DNA of 64,000 bases from an uncultured Curvibacter sp. (GCA_903828535.1 CAIKMN010000003.1:62001-126000); one strand, 5' to 3'. Positions 36,221 through 45,536 are shown, counted from the first letter of the stretch. Numbers and translations are program-made. The notes: generated from the letters alone by a model not told the origin.

Positions 36221-37282
36221 ATGCAAAAAAGCAATCGAAATGTGATCGTACTCAAGGCGGTCGCTTGTGCCGCCATGGTGGCCATGCTCAGCCAGTCTGC
36301 CATGGCTTGCACTCGAATTTTGTGGAATGACAACAAAATGGGCGTTTATGTGGGGCGAACCATGGACTGGCCTACCAGCACAGCCCCCCGTTTGATGGTG
36401 TTTCCCAAGGGCATTTCACGGGATGGTGGTCAATTTGATGGAAAAATCGTCGTGAAAGAGAATCCAGCCAAGTGGACTTCCAAATATGGCAGCATGGGCA
36501 CCAGTTTGTTTGGCATGGGCACCATCGATGGGATCAATGAAAAAGGCCTGGCCGTTCATGCCTTGTTTTTGAAAGTCACCGATTTTGGTGATCGGGATGC
36601 CAGCAAAGCAGGTGTGCAGGCCGGTTTATTTCCTCAATATATTCTGGATAATGCGGCCAACGTCAATGAAGCACTCAGCCAATTGGAAAAAATTCAACCA
36701 GTGATGGTGGGTTCACAGGGGAGTAATGCCACTTTGCATTTTGCCATTGAGGATGCCAGTGGCGATTCGGCCATTTTGGAATACGTCAAAGGTAAATTAC
36801 TGGTGCACCATGGCCGTCAATATCGGATCATGACCAATGACCCAACCTATGATGAGCAGCTCGCCAACCGTGCAAAATACAATTTTGTGAATGCCACTCG
36901 TGAAACACCGCTGCCGGGCAATACAGGCCCGAAAGATCGTTTTATCCGTGCCGATTACTTCTTGCAAATGCTGCAAGAACCGCACAATGAGCGGGAAGCT
37001 GTTTCGGATGTGTTGGCCATTGCTCGCAATGCCTCGGTGCCTTTCTATGCACCGGCAGACAAACACGATTCCTACTACACCACCGAGTACCGCACTGCGC
37101 TTGATTTGACCAACCGTGTTTATTTCTTTGAATTGACCCGCTCGCCCAGCTTGGTGTGGGCTGGCTTGTCGAGCTTCAATCTGAGTGTTGGTGCGCCCGT
37201 CATGGAGTTGAACCCCGACGATCCAACTTTGGCTGGCAATGTGACCGGTAAATTCAAGGCATTGGATAAAACCCCTTATTGA
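36221..37282 (+). CDS. Secreted linear amide C-N hydrolase (choloylglycine hydrolase / penicillin V acylase family)
   Basis: An Ntn-hydrolase of 353 residues. The signal peptide ends SAMA and the next residue is Cys, followed by TRILWN, so removal of the signal would expose the N-terminal nucleophile Cys. Further family residues are GRTMDW (Arg, Asp), GINEKGLAVHALFL and GSQGSNATLHFAIED. The ATG at 36221 has GAGGAA eight bases upstream; the frame is open to 36146 without reason to use it. Known relatives cut amide bonds in bile salts, penicillin V or acyl-homoserine lactones. The substrate here is unknown. It sits between two related porins and ends at a strong terminator. Confidence 0.9.
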   Translation: MQKSNRNVIVLKAVACAAMVAMLSQSAMACTRILWNDNKMGVYVGRTMDWPTSTAPRLMVFPKGISRDGGQFDGKIVVKENPAKWTSKYGSMGTSLFGMGTIDGINEKGLAVHALFLKVTDFGDRDASKAGVQAGLFPQYILDNAANVNEALSQLEKIQPVMVGSQGSNATLHFAIEDASGDSAILEYVKGKLLVHHGRQYRIMTNDPTYDEQLANRAKYNFVNATRETPLPGNTGPKDRFIRADYFLQMLQEPHNEREAVSDVLAIARNASVPFYAPADKHDSYYTTEYRTALDLTNRVYFFELTRSPSLVWAGLSSFNLSVGAPVMELNPDDPTLAGNVTGKFKALDKTPY

Positions 37283-37310
37283 TGGGGCCTGATGGCTTTC
37301 AAACCATCAT

Positions 37311-37341
37311 AAAAAACAGCCCCCTCGGGGGCTGTTTTTAT
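37311..37341. terminator. Terminator after the amidase, also facing the next porin
   Basis: AACAGCCCCC and GGGGGCTGTT form a perfect 10-bp stem with a two-base TC loop. It is flanked by A on the left and T on the right, so it can serve both the amidase and the convergent porin. Confidence 0.92.
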
Positions 37342-37378
37342 TTGACAAGCTGAACCAACTCGTCCTGGCTGCAGCGCA

Positions 37379-38530
37379 TCAAAATGAGTGATGCATGCCC
37401 AAGACCACGCCGTTGGCTGTGTCGCCATAGGGAATCGTCGCGTCGCTCATGGTGATCAGATTGCCGCCACCAAAATTCTTGCCACCGCCTTCGCGGGCCG
37501 AGCCAATCATGCCGTAGAGCCCGGTGTGTTTGCTGAGGGCATAGTCGGCGCCCAGCGCAAACATGCGCATGTGACCGCCTTGAGTGGAGTCGTGGTTTTG
37601 GTAATAGGCCGCATTGAAAGACAGTGCGGGTGACCATTTATAAGCGCCCCCGACGCCCACGTTGGAGAATTTGTCATAGCCCAGCACGCCTGTGCCCAGA
37701 ACGGTGGTGAAGGGCGGCTGGGTCTCGTGGTTGGGACCGGCTTGCATCCAGAAGCCCTTGACCGACCAGTCGCTCCAAGAATAGCCAAGGCCGAGGTGGT
37801 ATTCGGACAAAGAGTTGTAAACCCGCGATGTGTCGGCATTGGCCGTGCGGTCATGGTAAGCCCCCGCACTGATGACCAAGCCCCCCTCTTGGTAAGTGGC
37901 CCCTACAGAAAAGATCGAGCCATTGCTGCTGCCCGCCGTTTGCCCGCCAAACCCGTAGAGCAGACCCAGATCGAAATGACCTGCTTTGATTCGGTAGCCC
38001 ACCGCGTTGGAGTCAAAAATATTGAAATACGTGTTGGGCAAGTCCCCGGCCACGCCCGATGTGTAGCTGGAGTTGACCCAGGTTTGCAAACCCGAGAAAG
38101 ATTGAGCGGTGCCCCGTGGGTCGGTAGCGACAAAGCTGACAAAGGCGGGGTCTGCTTGTTGTCCCAAGGTGATCAGGCCCCAAGGTGCGATCAGGCCCAC
38201 AAAGGCTTGGCGACCAAACAGGCCCCCGTTGCTGTTCAGGTCCAAACCCGTGCCCCTGCCGTTGGCCAGATTCGGCGCCCCCTCCAAGGTGTAAACAACT
38301 TTCATGCCGCTCCCAATGTCTTCTATGCCCTTGAGGCCCCAGGCGTTGGACAGCTCACCGCCATTGCCAGCAAAGGTGGTGTTGGAATGGTTGGTTAAAT
38401 TTTGGTTGCTGAAGGACTGTATGCCCGCGTCCAAAACCCCATACAAGGTCACGCCACTTTGAGCTTGCGCCCATTGATGGAAAGAGCTGAGTGCAGCCAA
38501 AGTGGCCAGTGCCACGGTTGTTTTTTTCAT
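37379..38530 (-). CDS. Outer-membrane porin
   Basis: A 383-residue porin with signal peptide MKKTTVALATLAALSSFHQWAQA and mature start QSGVTLYGVLDAGIQSF. Conserved family parts are WGLKGIEDIGSGMKVVYTLEG and the C-terminal LGMHHSF. Ribosome binding site AGGA lies about 9 bases before the ATG. It is a paralogue of the porin at 34667 (same GNGGEL, GGLFGRQAFVGL and SFSGLQTW segments) and probably arose by local duplication around the amidase gene. Confidence 0.93.
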   Translation of the reverse strand: MKKTTVALATLAALSSFHQWAQAQSGVTLYGVLDAGIQSFSNQNLTNHSNTTFAGNGGELSNAWGLKGIEDIGSGMKVVYTLEGAPNLANGRGTGLDLNSNGGLFGRQAFVGLIAPWGLITLGQQADPAFVSFVATDPRGTAQSFSGLQTWVNSSYTSGVAGDLPNTYFNIFDSNAVGYRIKAGHFDLGLLYGFGGQTAGSSNGSIFSVGATYQEGGLVISAGAYHDRTANADTSRVYNSLSEYHLGLGYSWSDWSVKGFWMQAGPNHETQPPFTTVLGTGVLGYDKFSNVGVGGAYKWSPALSFNAAYYQNHDSTQGGHMRMFALGADYALSKHTGLYGMIGSAREGGGKNFGGGNLITMSDATIPYGDTANGVVLGMHHSF

Positions 38531-38746
38531 GTTTTTTTTCCTAAAAGTTAAACAATCCCATTAAGGGTGGCTCTATTCGAATCGAAGGCGGGGAACTGGA
38601 GATTGACTGACGGATCAGTGGAGGCGAACGCTGAGACGAATGGGTTGTTAAAAAACAACAAAATGAATCCCCTCAGACATCCATGAACAGACAACATGAC
38701 AAATCTTTAACTTGATCTGGGTCAGGGTGCCTTGAAAAATGAGGGC

Positions 38747-39046
38747 ATGCAAAAACACACTCGGCTTTTAAAAATTGGTTTCTTGGTTATGGGCCTCTTG
38801 GGCGCGCCTTGGTTGGCTTGGGGGAATGATTCGGTGTCCGTGAACACCTTGCCCGCCCAGGCCGGATTGGTGTCGTCGCATGAAAAAACCCGGACTGAAG
38901 TGAACGCTGAACTGGTTCAAGCCCAGCGCTGCGGCAATGTCTGGAATGGTGACAGTGATTACCCCAGCAGCAAGCGGGAGTTGCACCCGAAGCAATACCC
39001 CAGCACGGCGGATTGTCGTTCGTCCGCTGCTGGGCGTGGTCACTGA
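38747..39046 (+). CDS. Small secreted DUF4148-like protein
   Basis: About 99 residues with an N-terminal signal peptide (KIGFLVMGLLGAPWLAWG) and a short mature part. RTEVNAELVQAQRCGNVWNGDSDYPSSK resembles the DUF4148 pattern (R-EVK-EL... followed by a YP motif) common as small periplasmic proteins in Burkholderiales. The start is uncertain: ATG at 38747 or TTG at 38732. It is a lone plus-strand gene between two minus-strand porins. Function unknown. Confidence 0.6.
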   Translation: MQKHTRLLKIGFLVMGLLGAPWLAWGNDSVSVNTLPAQAGLVSSHEKTRTEVNAELVQAQRCGNVWNGDSDYPSSKRELHPKQYPSTADCRSSAAGRGH

Positions 39047-39064
39047 ACAGGGTGACTTAGAAGC

Positions 39065-40246
39065 TTAGAAGCGAACTTGTAGACCCGCTGCAAAGCCGGT
39101 GTCGCTGGTGGCTTGAGCCGAGGTGTGGGTGGCGGCGATGCCGCCGCTGTTGGATTGGTCCAGTTCGGCGTAAAGCCCCGTGGTTTTGCTCAAAGCGTAA
39201 CGAGCACGAATCACATAAGTGTTCAGCTTGGTGCTGTTGATGCCATCGGCGGACAGGAGGGTTTGGTAGTAAGCCCCGACCACATTCAAGGCGGGCGTCA
39301 GGTCGTAAGCCAGTCCCACATCGGCCACGCTGAGTTTGACGCCCTGGGTGGCTGAAGTGGCCCCATACACATAAGCGTAAATGGGCGTGGGCGTCGCCCC
39401 GGCCAAGACCCCCGAAGAGGTCACAAAGCCCGCATCGGCGCGCTGTTCGGTGTAACCCAAGGTCAGTTTCAGACCAGAGAAGTCGTAATTGCCGCCCAGG
39501 CTGTAGGTTTTTAAATGTTTGGTGGCCGTGCTGTCTGTCAAATCATCGTAGGTGGTGGCGGCATCCAAGCCACGAACCGTGTAGCGGACCAGTGCCTGAA
39601 GGGAGGCATTGGCGCTGGACGACCCTGCCCCCAAGGCATACGCAAGCCCCAAACTCACATCACCGAATTGACCCAGGTATTTGATGGCGTTGTCCCGTCG
39701 GATGGTGGTGGCATGGCCGCTGTAAAGCATGGTCAACGGGTTGATGTTCCAGATTTTTTTCAATGTCCCTTGCTTCCTGCTCGAAAGCTCCTGTCCCAGC
39801 GGGTCAAGCACATAACCAGCAGCCACGTCATAGCCAAAAGTCGTGTTGCGCCCCAAATCCAAGCGCCCCCAGTCACCTGCCAAGCCAAGGGTGGCACGGC
39901 GCTCAAACAACGAAGCCCGGTCCAGTGCCGCGCCGGTGGTGGCAGAAAAACCGGACTCCAGGTTAAAGCTGGCTTTTAAGTCGTTGCCCAGGTTTTCGGA
40001 ACCCTTCAAGCCCCAGCGCGACGCATTCAAAATGCCGCTGCCCAATGAGGTCAAAGTGCTGGCGCCGCCCGGTGGGGCTTGAGGGGCTTTGCTGTCCACG
40101 CGAACACCCGCATCCAAAAGACCATAGAAGTTGGTGACCGATTGGGCATCCACCTCAAACGGGGTGCCAAGCGCTCCCACCAGGATGAACAACGGGGCGG
40201 TGACGCGATGGAAAGCCGACCGGTTGGCTTTTGTGGGGGTGGGCAT
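39065..40246 (-). CDS. Outer-membrane porin
   Basis: A 393-residue porin read from the ATG at 40246, which has GAGGA seven bases upstream; the frame is open nine codons further. The signal peptide ends in VDA and the mature part starts QSVTNFYGLLDAGV. It has WGLKGSENLGNDLKASFNLESG, GRLDLGRNTTFGYDVAAGY and the C-terminal LQVRF. It is a close paralogue of the porin 112 bases upstream (40359), with which it shares the RNTTFGYD, YDDLTDST and LQVRF segments, so a tandem duplication is likely. Confidence 0.92.
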   Translation of the reverse strand: MPTPTKANRSAFHRVTAPLFILVGALGTPFEVDAQSVTNFYGLLDAGVRVDSKAPQAPPGGASTLTSLGSGILNASRWGLKGSENLGNDLKASFNLESGFSATTGAALDRASLFERRATLGLAGDWGRLDLGRNTTFGYDVAAGYVLDPLGQELSSRKQGTLKKIWNINPLTMLYSGHATTIRRDNAIKYLGQFGDVSLGLAYALGAGSSSANASLQALVRYTVRGLDAATTYDDLTDSTATKHLKTYSLGGNYDFSGLKLTLGYTEQRADAGFVTSSGVLAGATPTPIYAYVYGATSATQGVKLSVADVGLAYDLTPALNVVGAYYQTLLSADGINSTKLNTYVIRARYALSKTTGLYAELDQSNSGGIAATHTSAQATSDTGFAAGLQVRF

Positions 40247-40358
40247 GTAGAAGTCCTCGGAAAGAAACGGCATCCTAAGAAAATCAGCCCGCCAAAATGT
40301 TTGAAACTGTAGTTAACAACTCAAAACGTCGCCACCCCAGGCCAAAGCCCTCATTCAG

Positions 40359-41573
40359 TCAGAAGCGAACTTGCAAGCCGGCGGCAACCCCGGTGTCGTT
40401 GGTGGCTTTGCCCGCAGTGGCAGCAGCGGAAATGCCACTGCTGTTGGATTGGTCCGCCTCGGCGTACAGGTCGGTTTGCTTGCTCAAGGCGTAACGCGCG
40501 CGAACCACATAGGTATTGAGTTTGCTGCTGTTGACGCCGTGAGCCGACAAATTGGTCTGGTAGTAAGCCCCCACCACATTCAAGGCTGGCGTGAAGTTGT
40601 AAGACAAACCCAGGTCGGCCACGCTGAGTTTGACGCCGGTCACGGTGGCTGCATTGGCGGCGGAGAGGGCTGCAACGCCCGGAATATAGGCATCAGGAGC
40701 GGTCGCGGTGGCCCCCGTTAAAGCAGCCGGTGAGCTGGTAAAGCCTGGGTCGGCTTGTTGCTGCGTGTAGCCCACAATGAATTTCAGGCCGGAATGGGTG
40801 TAGTTGCCACCGACGTTGGCGGTCTTCAAGTGTTTGGTGCCGGTGCTGTCTTTCAGGTCGTCGTAAGTGCCGGCCAGATCAAAACCGGCGCCTGTGTAAC
40901 GCAGCAGGCCCTGGATGGAAGCATTGGCGCTGGACGAACCCGCCACACCGCCCAGGGCGTAAGCAAGCCCCACGCTGAAATCATCGAAACTGCCCAAGTA
41001 TTTGAGGCCGTTGTCACGGCGAATGGTCGTGAAGTTGGTGCTGTAAAGGGTCGACAAAGGGTTGAGGGTCCAGGCCTTGTTCAATGTCCCTTGTTTGTTG
41101 TTGGACAACTCCTGTCCCAGCGGATCTGTGACGTAAGAGGCCGTGATGTCATAGCCAAAAGTGGTGTTGCGCCCCAGATCCAGGCGCCCCCAAGCGCCCG
41201 ACAAACCCACAACGGCGCGCCGGTCAAACAAAGAGGCACTGTTTGAAGACGCGCCTGTGGCGTCAGAAATGCCACCCTCCAGGTTGAAGTTGGCCTTCAA
41301 GCCATCGCCCAGGTCTTCAGAACCCTTCAGACCAAAACGCGAGGTGTTCAAAATGCCGCTGCCGAAGGCGGTCAGGGAGGCGGGACCTGTTGCCCCAGCA
41401 GGGGGTGCCGAAGTGTTGTGGTCTGCGCGAAGGCCGGCGTCCAATATGCCATACAAGGTCATGACCGTTTGGGCATGAACCGGCAAAGGGGCCATGAAAG
41501 CGACGGTCGTTGCCACCAAGCCGTGCGTGACGAGGCGGAGGGCTGGGTAAGCTGTTTTTTTGGTGTTTTGCAT
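40359..41573 (-). CDS. Outer-membrane porin
   Basis: A 404-residue porin with a signal peptide ending in PVHA before QTVMTLYGILDAGLRAD. Conserved parts are FGLKGSEDLGDGLKANFNLEGG, GRLDLGRNTTFGYDITASY and C-terminal LQVRF. Ribosome binding site AGGAG lies 7 bases before the ATG. It is the upstream member of a tandem pair with the porin at 39065. It is divergent from xoxF, with 237 bases between the starts, so the two may share control. Confidence 0.93.
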   Translation of the reverse strand: MQNTKKTAYPALRLVTHGLVATTVAFMAPLPVHAQTVMTLYGILDAGLRADHNTSAPPAGATGPASLTAFGSGILNTSRFGLKGSEDLGDGLKANFNLEGGISDATGASSNSASLFDRRAVVGLSGAWGRLDLGRNTTFGYDITASYVTDPLGQELSNNKQGTLNKAWTLNPLSTLYSTNFTTIRRDNGLKYLGSFDDFSVGLAYALGGVAGSSSANASIQGLLRYTGAGFDLAGTYDDLKDSTGTKHLKTANVGGNYTHSGLKFIVGYTQQQADPGFTSSPAALTGATATAPDAYIPGVAALSAANAATVTGVKLSVADLGLSYNFTPALNVVGAYYQTNLSAHGVNSSKLNTYVVRARYALSKQTDLYAEADQSNSSGISAAATAGKATNDTGVAAGLQVRF

Positions 41574-41753
41574 GACGTGCTCCTGTGAAAGAAGCTGAAT
41601 CGTAGAAACGATGCGAACTCATGAAAACGAATGAAATGGCATTTGGAAACTCGAAATCCAACTAAGGCAGTGAGAGGGGACAAAGGCCACTCTGGCCGAT
41701 TCGTGCCTCACGTTGGCCGAAATGATTCACCGCTTATCGATAGCATGAACACA

Positions 41754-41782
41754 GCCGTAGTGCCTAGCGAGTTTTTTACGGC
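41754..41782. promoter_or_regulatory. Inverted repeat upstream of xoxF
   Basis: GCCGTA and TACGGC form a perfect 6-bp inverted repeat with a 17-base spacer, 29 bases before the xoxF start. GTGCC/GGCAC can pair as an alternative within the same stretch. It may be an operator or leader hairpin; no factor is assigned. Confidence 0.3.
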
Positions 41783-41810
41783 ACGTACTTTTCAATCTAA
41801 GGAGACAAAA

Positions 41811-43640
41811 ATGTTCACAAAGAGAGTGCCTGCTTCCGTAGGCAGTGTTTTTTGGTCGTGTTTGGCTTGTTGCCTGACCCTGTTTTGTATGGGACTGGCC
41901 CAGGCCAACTCCGATGTGGAAAAACAAATCGCCAATCCCGGCAACTGGGCTGTACAAGGGGGTAATTTTGCCAACCAGCGCTACAGCACCCTCAACAAAA
42001 TCAACAAGGACAACGTCAAGAATTTGCAGGTGGCTTGGACTTTTTCCACCGGTGTGTTGCGTGGTCACGAAGGCTCCCCCTTGGTCATCGGTGACACCAT
42101 GTACATCCACACGCCGTTCCCGAACAAAGTGTTTGCCTTGGACTTGAACACGCAAGAAATCAAATGGAAATATGTGCCCACGCAAGACACATCGGTCATC
42201 GCGCAAATGTGCTGCGACACGGTCTACCGTGGCTTGGCTTATGCCGAGGGCAAAATCTTCTTGCAACAGGCCGACTCCAAGTTGGTGGCACTGGATGCCA
42301 AAACCGGCAAAGTGATTTGGTCGATCGTCAATGGCGACCCGAAATCCGGGGCCGTCAACACCAACGCGCCGCACATCTTTAAAGACAAAGTCATCACAGG
42401 CATCAGTGGTGGCGAGTGGGGTGTCCGGGGTTTCTTGGCCGCGTATGACATCAACACGGGCAAGCAGGTCTGGAAGGCCTACAGCACCGGACCTGATGCG
42501 GAAATGCTGGTCAATCCCACCAAAACCATGACCTGGACCAATGGCAGCATGCAGCCTGTGGGCAAAGACTCATCGGTCAAAACCTGGAAGGGCGATCAAT
42601 GGAAGCATGGCGGCGGCACCACATGGGGGTGGTACAGCTACGACAAAGATTTGAACATGCTCTACTACGGCACCGGCAATCCTTCCACCTGGAACCCCGC
42701 ACAACGCCCGGGCGACAACCGGTGGTCATTGGCAATTTTTGCCCGCGACTTGGACACGGGTGAAGCCAAGTGGGTGTTCCAGATGACACCTCACGACGAG
42801 TGGGATTACGACGGCATCAATGAAATGATTCTGGCTGACATTCCTGTCAAAGGCCGCATGACCAAGGCCTTGGTGCACTTTGACCGCAACGGTTTTGGCT
42901 ACACCCTGGACCGGACCACCGGCGCTTTGTTGGTGGCTGAAAAATTTGACCCTGCAGTCAACTGGGCCTCGCACATCGACATGAAGACGGGTCGCCCTCA
43001 AGTGGTGGCCAAATACTCAACGGAACATGGTGGCGCTGACGTCAACACCAAAGGCATTTGTCCCGCAGCCTTGGGCAGCAAAGACCAGCAACCGGCTTCC
43101 TTTGACCCCAACACCAAGCTGTTCTACGTGCCCACCAACCATGTGTGCATGGACTACGAGCCCTTTGCCATTGACTATGTGGCGGGTCAGCCCTATGTTG
43201 GCGCAACGCTTTCCATGTTCCCTGGCCCCGGCGGTCACATGGGCAACTTCATTACCTGGGACGCTTCCACAGGCAAAGTGGTGCAAAGCAAGGCTGAGAA
43301 GTTCTCGGTCTGGAGCGGTGTGCTGAATACGGCGGGTGGCATCTCTTGCTATGGCACTTTGGAGGGTTATTTGAAGTGTGTGGATGCGCAAGACATCAAC
43401 AAGGAGTTGTACCGCTTCAAAACCCCATCGGGCATCATTGGCAACGTCTTTACCTATGAACACGCTGGCCAGCAATACATTGGCGTGTTCTCGGGCATTG
43501 GCGGCTGGGCCGGGATTGGCATGGCCGCAGGCCTGGAAAAACCCAACGATGGTTTAGGGGCTGTGGGTGGCTACGCCGAGTTGAGCCGCTACACCGAACT
43601 GGGCGGGTCCCTCACCGTTTTTGCTCTGCCAAAGCGTTGA
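41811..43640 (+). CDS. xoxF: Lanthanide-type PQQ methanol dehydrogenase XoxF
   Basis: Periplasmic eight-bladed propeller quinoprotein that oxidises methanol (and often other small alcohols). The start is the ATG at 41811 with AAGGAG eight bases upstream; upstream codons in the same frame are non-conserved. A signal peptide ends in AQA near residue 32. The adjacent-Cys disulfide is Cys134-Cys135. Metal ligands are Glu202 and Asn290. The catalytic Asp332 lies in HDEWDYDG, and Asp334 two residues on is the extra acidic residue found in lanthanide-dependent XoxF and absent from calcium MxaF. Next come its cytochrome and XoxJ. The length of 609 residues is normal. Confidence 0.95.
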   Translation: MFTKRVPASVGSVFWSCLACCLTLFCMGLAQANSDVEKQIANPGNWAVQGGNFANQRYSTLNKINKDNVKNLQVAWTFSTGVLRGHEGSPLVIGDTMYIHTPFPNKVFALDLNTQEIKWKYVPTQDTSVIAQMCCDTVYRGLAYAEGKIFLQQADSKLVALDAKTGKVIWSIVNGDPKSGAVNTNAPHIFKDKVITGISGGEWGVRGFLAAYDINTGKQVWKAYSTGPDAEMLVNPTKTMTWTNGSMQPVGKDSSVKTWKGDQWKHGGGTTWGWYSYDKDLNMLYYGTGNPSTWNPAQRPGDNRWSLAIFARDLDTGEAKWVFQMTPHDEWDYDGINEMILADIPVKGRMTKALVHFDRNGFGYTLDRTTGALLVAEKFDPAVNWASHIDMKTGRPQVVAKYSTEHGGADVNTKGICPAALGSKDQQPASFDPNTKLFYVPTNHVCMDYEPFAIDYVAGQPYVGATLSMFPGPGGHMGNFITWDASTGKVVQSKAEKFSVWSGVLNTAGGISCYGTLEGYLKCVDAQDINKELYRFKTPSGIIGNVFTYEHAGQQYIGVFSGIGGWAGIGMAAGLEKPNDGLGAVGGYAELSRYTELGGSLTVFALPKR

Positions 43641-43667
43641 TTTGGCTTTGAACGAAAGACTCACAAC

Positions 43668-44069
43668 ATGAACGTGCTTCGTTATTTCTGTTGGACGGGG
43701 TGTGTTGTGCTGGGGCTGAGCGCTGCGGCGCTTGGCCAGGCACAAGGGGCACCTTTGTACAAAGTGGTGGATGGCTACAAAGTCGATGCGGAGACCTACA
43801 AAGGCTTTCAAACTTGGCGCGCCGCGGCCTGTGACCGCTGCCACGGCGCCAACCAAGAGGGCATGGTGGGGCCTTCTTTGATCAACAGCCTGAAGACTTT
43901 GAGCCAGGCCGATTTTGACAAAACCGTGCGCGACGGACGCTTGGACAAAGGCATGGTCAGCTTTTCTGCCAATCAGCAAGTCATGGCTAACCTGCCCCAG
44001 CTTTACGCCTACCTCAAAGGGCGTTCTGATGGGGCCATTACACGCTCCAGGGTGGAGCGTCTGCCGTGA
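43668..44069 (+). CDS. xoxG: Cytochrome c XoxG, electron acceptor of XoxF
   Basis: A 133-residue secreted mono-haem cytochrome c. The signal peptide ends around AQG (residue 27). The haem motif is CDRCH (Cys55, Cys58, His59), and a Met in the C-terminal half (MVSFSANQQVM) is the likely sixth ligand. It would take electrons from XoxF in the periplasm. It begins 27 bases after xoxF and overlaps xoxJ by four bases. It is shorter than MxaG-type cytochrome cL. Confidence 0.92.
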   Translation: MNVLRYFCWTGCVVLGLSAAALGQAQGAPLYKVVDGYKVDAETYKGFQTWRAAACDRCHGANQEGMVGPSLINSLKTLSQADFDKTVRDGRLDKGMVSFSANQQVMANLPQLYAYLKGRSDGAITRSRVERLP

Positions 44070-44926
44070 GGGTGCGGGCTTTCGCTGTGGCGTTTGGCTC
44101 AGGTCTGTTGGCCTTGTTGCCCGCATTGGCTCTGGCACAAACGCCACGCAGCGCCCTCAAAATTTGCCAAGACCCCAATAACCTGCCGTTTGCCAACGCG
44201 GCCGGTCAGGGCTTTGAAAACCGCATCGCTGAGTTGATGGGCCAGGCCATGAACTTGCCTGTGACCTACTACAACTTTCCCAACCGTTTGGCCTTTGTGC
44301 GCAATACCTTGCGCTATAAACTGCCCGACGAAGACTATCCTTGTGACCTGATCTTGGGTGTACCGCAAGGCTTCGATCAGGTGGCCACGACCCAGCCCTA
44401 TTACCGATCCAGTTTTGTGGCCTTGTTGCCCAAGGGGTCGCCTTGGGACTCGGTGCACAACAGCGCTGAATTGGCGGGTTTGTTGCAAGACGCGTCCCAG
44501 GCCAATTTGCGAATTGGCGTGATGGACCGAAGCCCCGCCTCGACTTGGTTGGGCAAACATGGCTTGGACAAGTTGGGCGTCCCTTATCAGCTGATGAACC
44601 CCAATGCCGACCAAGCCCCTTGGGTGCCATTGACCCAAGATTTGCAAGCCAACAAACTCAATTTGGCGATTTTGTGGGGGCCGATTGCCGCGCAAGTGGT
44701 TCAGCAAGATGGCCGTTTCCGCGTGTTGCCCATGGTGTCTGAAAATGGGGTGAAGTTTGATTTCTCAATTGCCATGGGCTTGCGCTACGGTGAACCCGCT
44801 TGGAAACAAGAGGTGCAAGCTGCGCTGGATGCCGAACAAGAGGCCATCAAGCAGGTGCTGACACAGGCGGGGGTGCCTCTGTTGCCTTTGGCGTCCGCAT
44901 CAGCTGCGGCTCCCAGCAAGCCCTAA
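44066..44926 (+). CDS. xoxJ: XoxJ, periplasmic binding-protein-like partner of XoxF
   Basis: A 286-residue secreted protein with the type 2 solute-binding fold of MxaJ/XoxJ. The signal peptide ends in ALA before QTPRSALKICQDPNNLPF, the standard N-terminus of this family (KICQDPNNLPFAN). MxaJ/XoxJ proteins are thought to help activate the dehydrogenase apoenzyme. The start is a GTG that overlaps the xoxG stop as GTGA. The C-terminal Ala/Ser/Pro tail is non-conserved. Confidence 0.92.
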   Translation: MRVRAFAVAFGSGLLALLPALALAQTPRSALKICQDPNNLPFANAAGQGFENRIAELMGQAMNLPVTYYNFPNRLAFVRNTLRYKLPDEDYPCDLILGVPQGFDQVATTQPYYRSSFVALLPKGSPWDSVHNSAELAGLLQDASQANLRIGVMDRSPASTWLGKHGLDKLGVPYQLMNPNADQAPWVPLTQDLQANKLNLAILWGPIAAQVVQQDGRFRVLPMVSENGVKFDFSIAMGLRYGEPAWKQEVQAALDAEQEAIKQVLTQAGVPLLPLASASAAAPSKP

Positions 44927-45066
44927 GAATCAATGTCCACCCAGAGGCCCACACAAAAATGGAAATTGCGGTGACCCACGATGTCAGCGAGAGACCACAA
45001 GAGGACGGTTTTTTGAGAATGGCACCGACGTCTTACGGCTCGCTAGGCGAAAACAGGGAGAAGACC

Positions 45067-45432
45067 ATGTCGCTTTGGAATGGACCCGCCCGCGTTGGGG
45101 GGCTCGTGCTCTTGTGCAGCGCTTTGGCGCAAGCCGCCCTGGCCAATGACTTCCCTACCAGTGCACGTGTTTTGTATGTGAACAGCTGCATTGTGGGCGG
45201 CAAGGCCAGTTATTTTGAAATGCTCAGCAAATGCGCTTGTGCACTGGATGAGCTGGCTGAGCATGTGACCTATGATGATTACGACACCATGCAAACCGTG
45301 GTCAACGCGATGACGATTGGCGGTGAGCGGGGCAATGAGTTGCGGGGCAACGAGGGGCTCAAGCCCTTGCAGAAACGCTACGCTGAGCTCAACGCGCAAG
45401 CGCGCGAACATTGCTTTTTGAACCCTCAGTAA
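45067..45432 (+). CDS. Unknown secreted protein with four cysteines, downstream of xoxJ
   Basis: Read from the ATG at 45067 (GAGAAG six bases upstream) it is 121 residues; the frame is open to 44800 within xoxJ, but that part is not expected to be translated. A signal peptide ends in ALA near residue 27 and the mature protein starts NDFPTSARVLYVNSC. Four mature cysteines (VNSC, SKCAC, HC) and many acidic and Tyr residues (VTYDDYDTM) stand out. The gene is 140 bases after xoxJ on the same strand. I do not recognise the family. A role in XoxF maturation, electron transfer or metal handling is guesswork from position. Confidence 0.75.
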   Translation: MSLWNGPARVGGLVLLCSALAQAALANDFPTSARVLYVNSCIVGGKASYFEMLSKCACALDELAEHVTYDDYDTMQTVVNAMTIGGERGNELRGNEGLKPLQKRYAELNAQAREHCFLNPQ

Positions 45433-45536
45433 GCCCCCGATAGGGACGTAAGCGGGCACCTAGGCATACCAGCGGTGCTGCATCATCAGGACAAGACCCC
45501 TACTATAAAGACAAGGTTCATTTTGGGAGCGTTGTC

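Noticed and set aside
38712-38725. FNR/Anr-like box TTGAT-CTGG-GTCAG
   Set aside because: Only one half matches well, and it lies about 20 bases before the start codon, too close for a normal activator site.
41631-41810. 60-codon N-terminal extension of xoxF
   Set aside because: Non-conserved, no ribosome binding site, and it would place the signal peptide internally; ATG 41811 with AAGGAG is better.
44800-45066. Upstream extension of the unknown four-Cys protein
   Set aside because: It overlaps xoxJ in another frame and would hide the signal peptide; the ATG at 45067 has a ribosome binding site.
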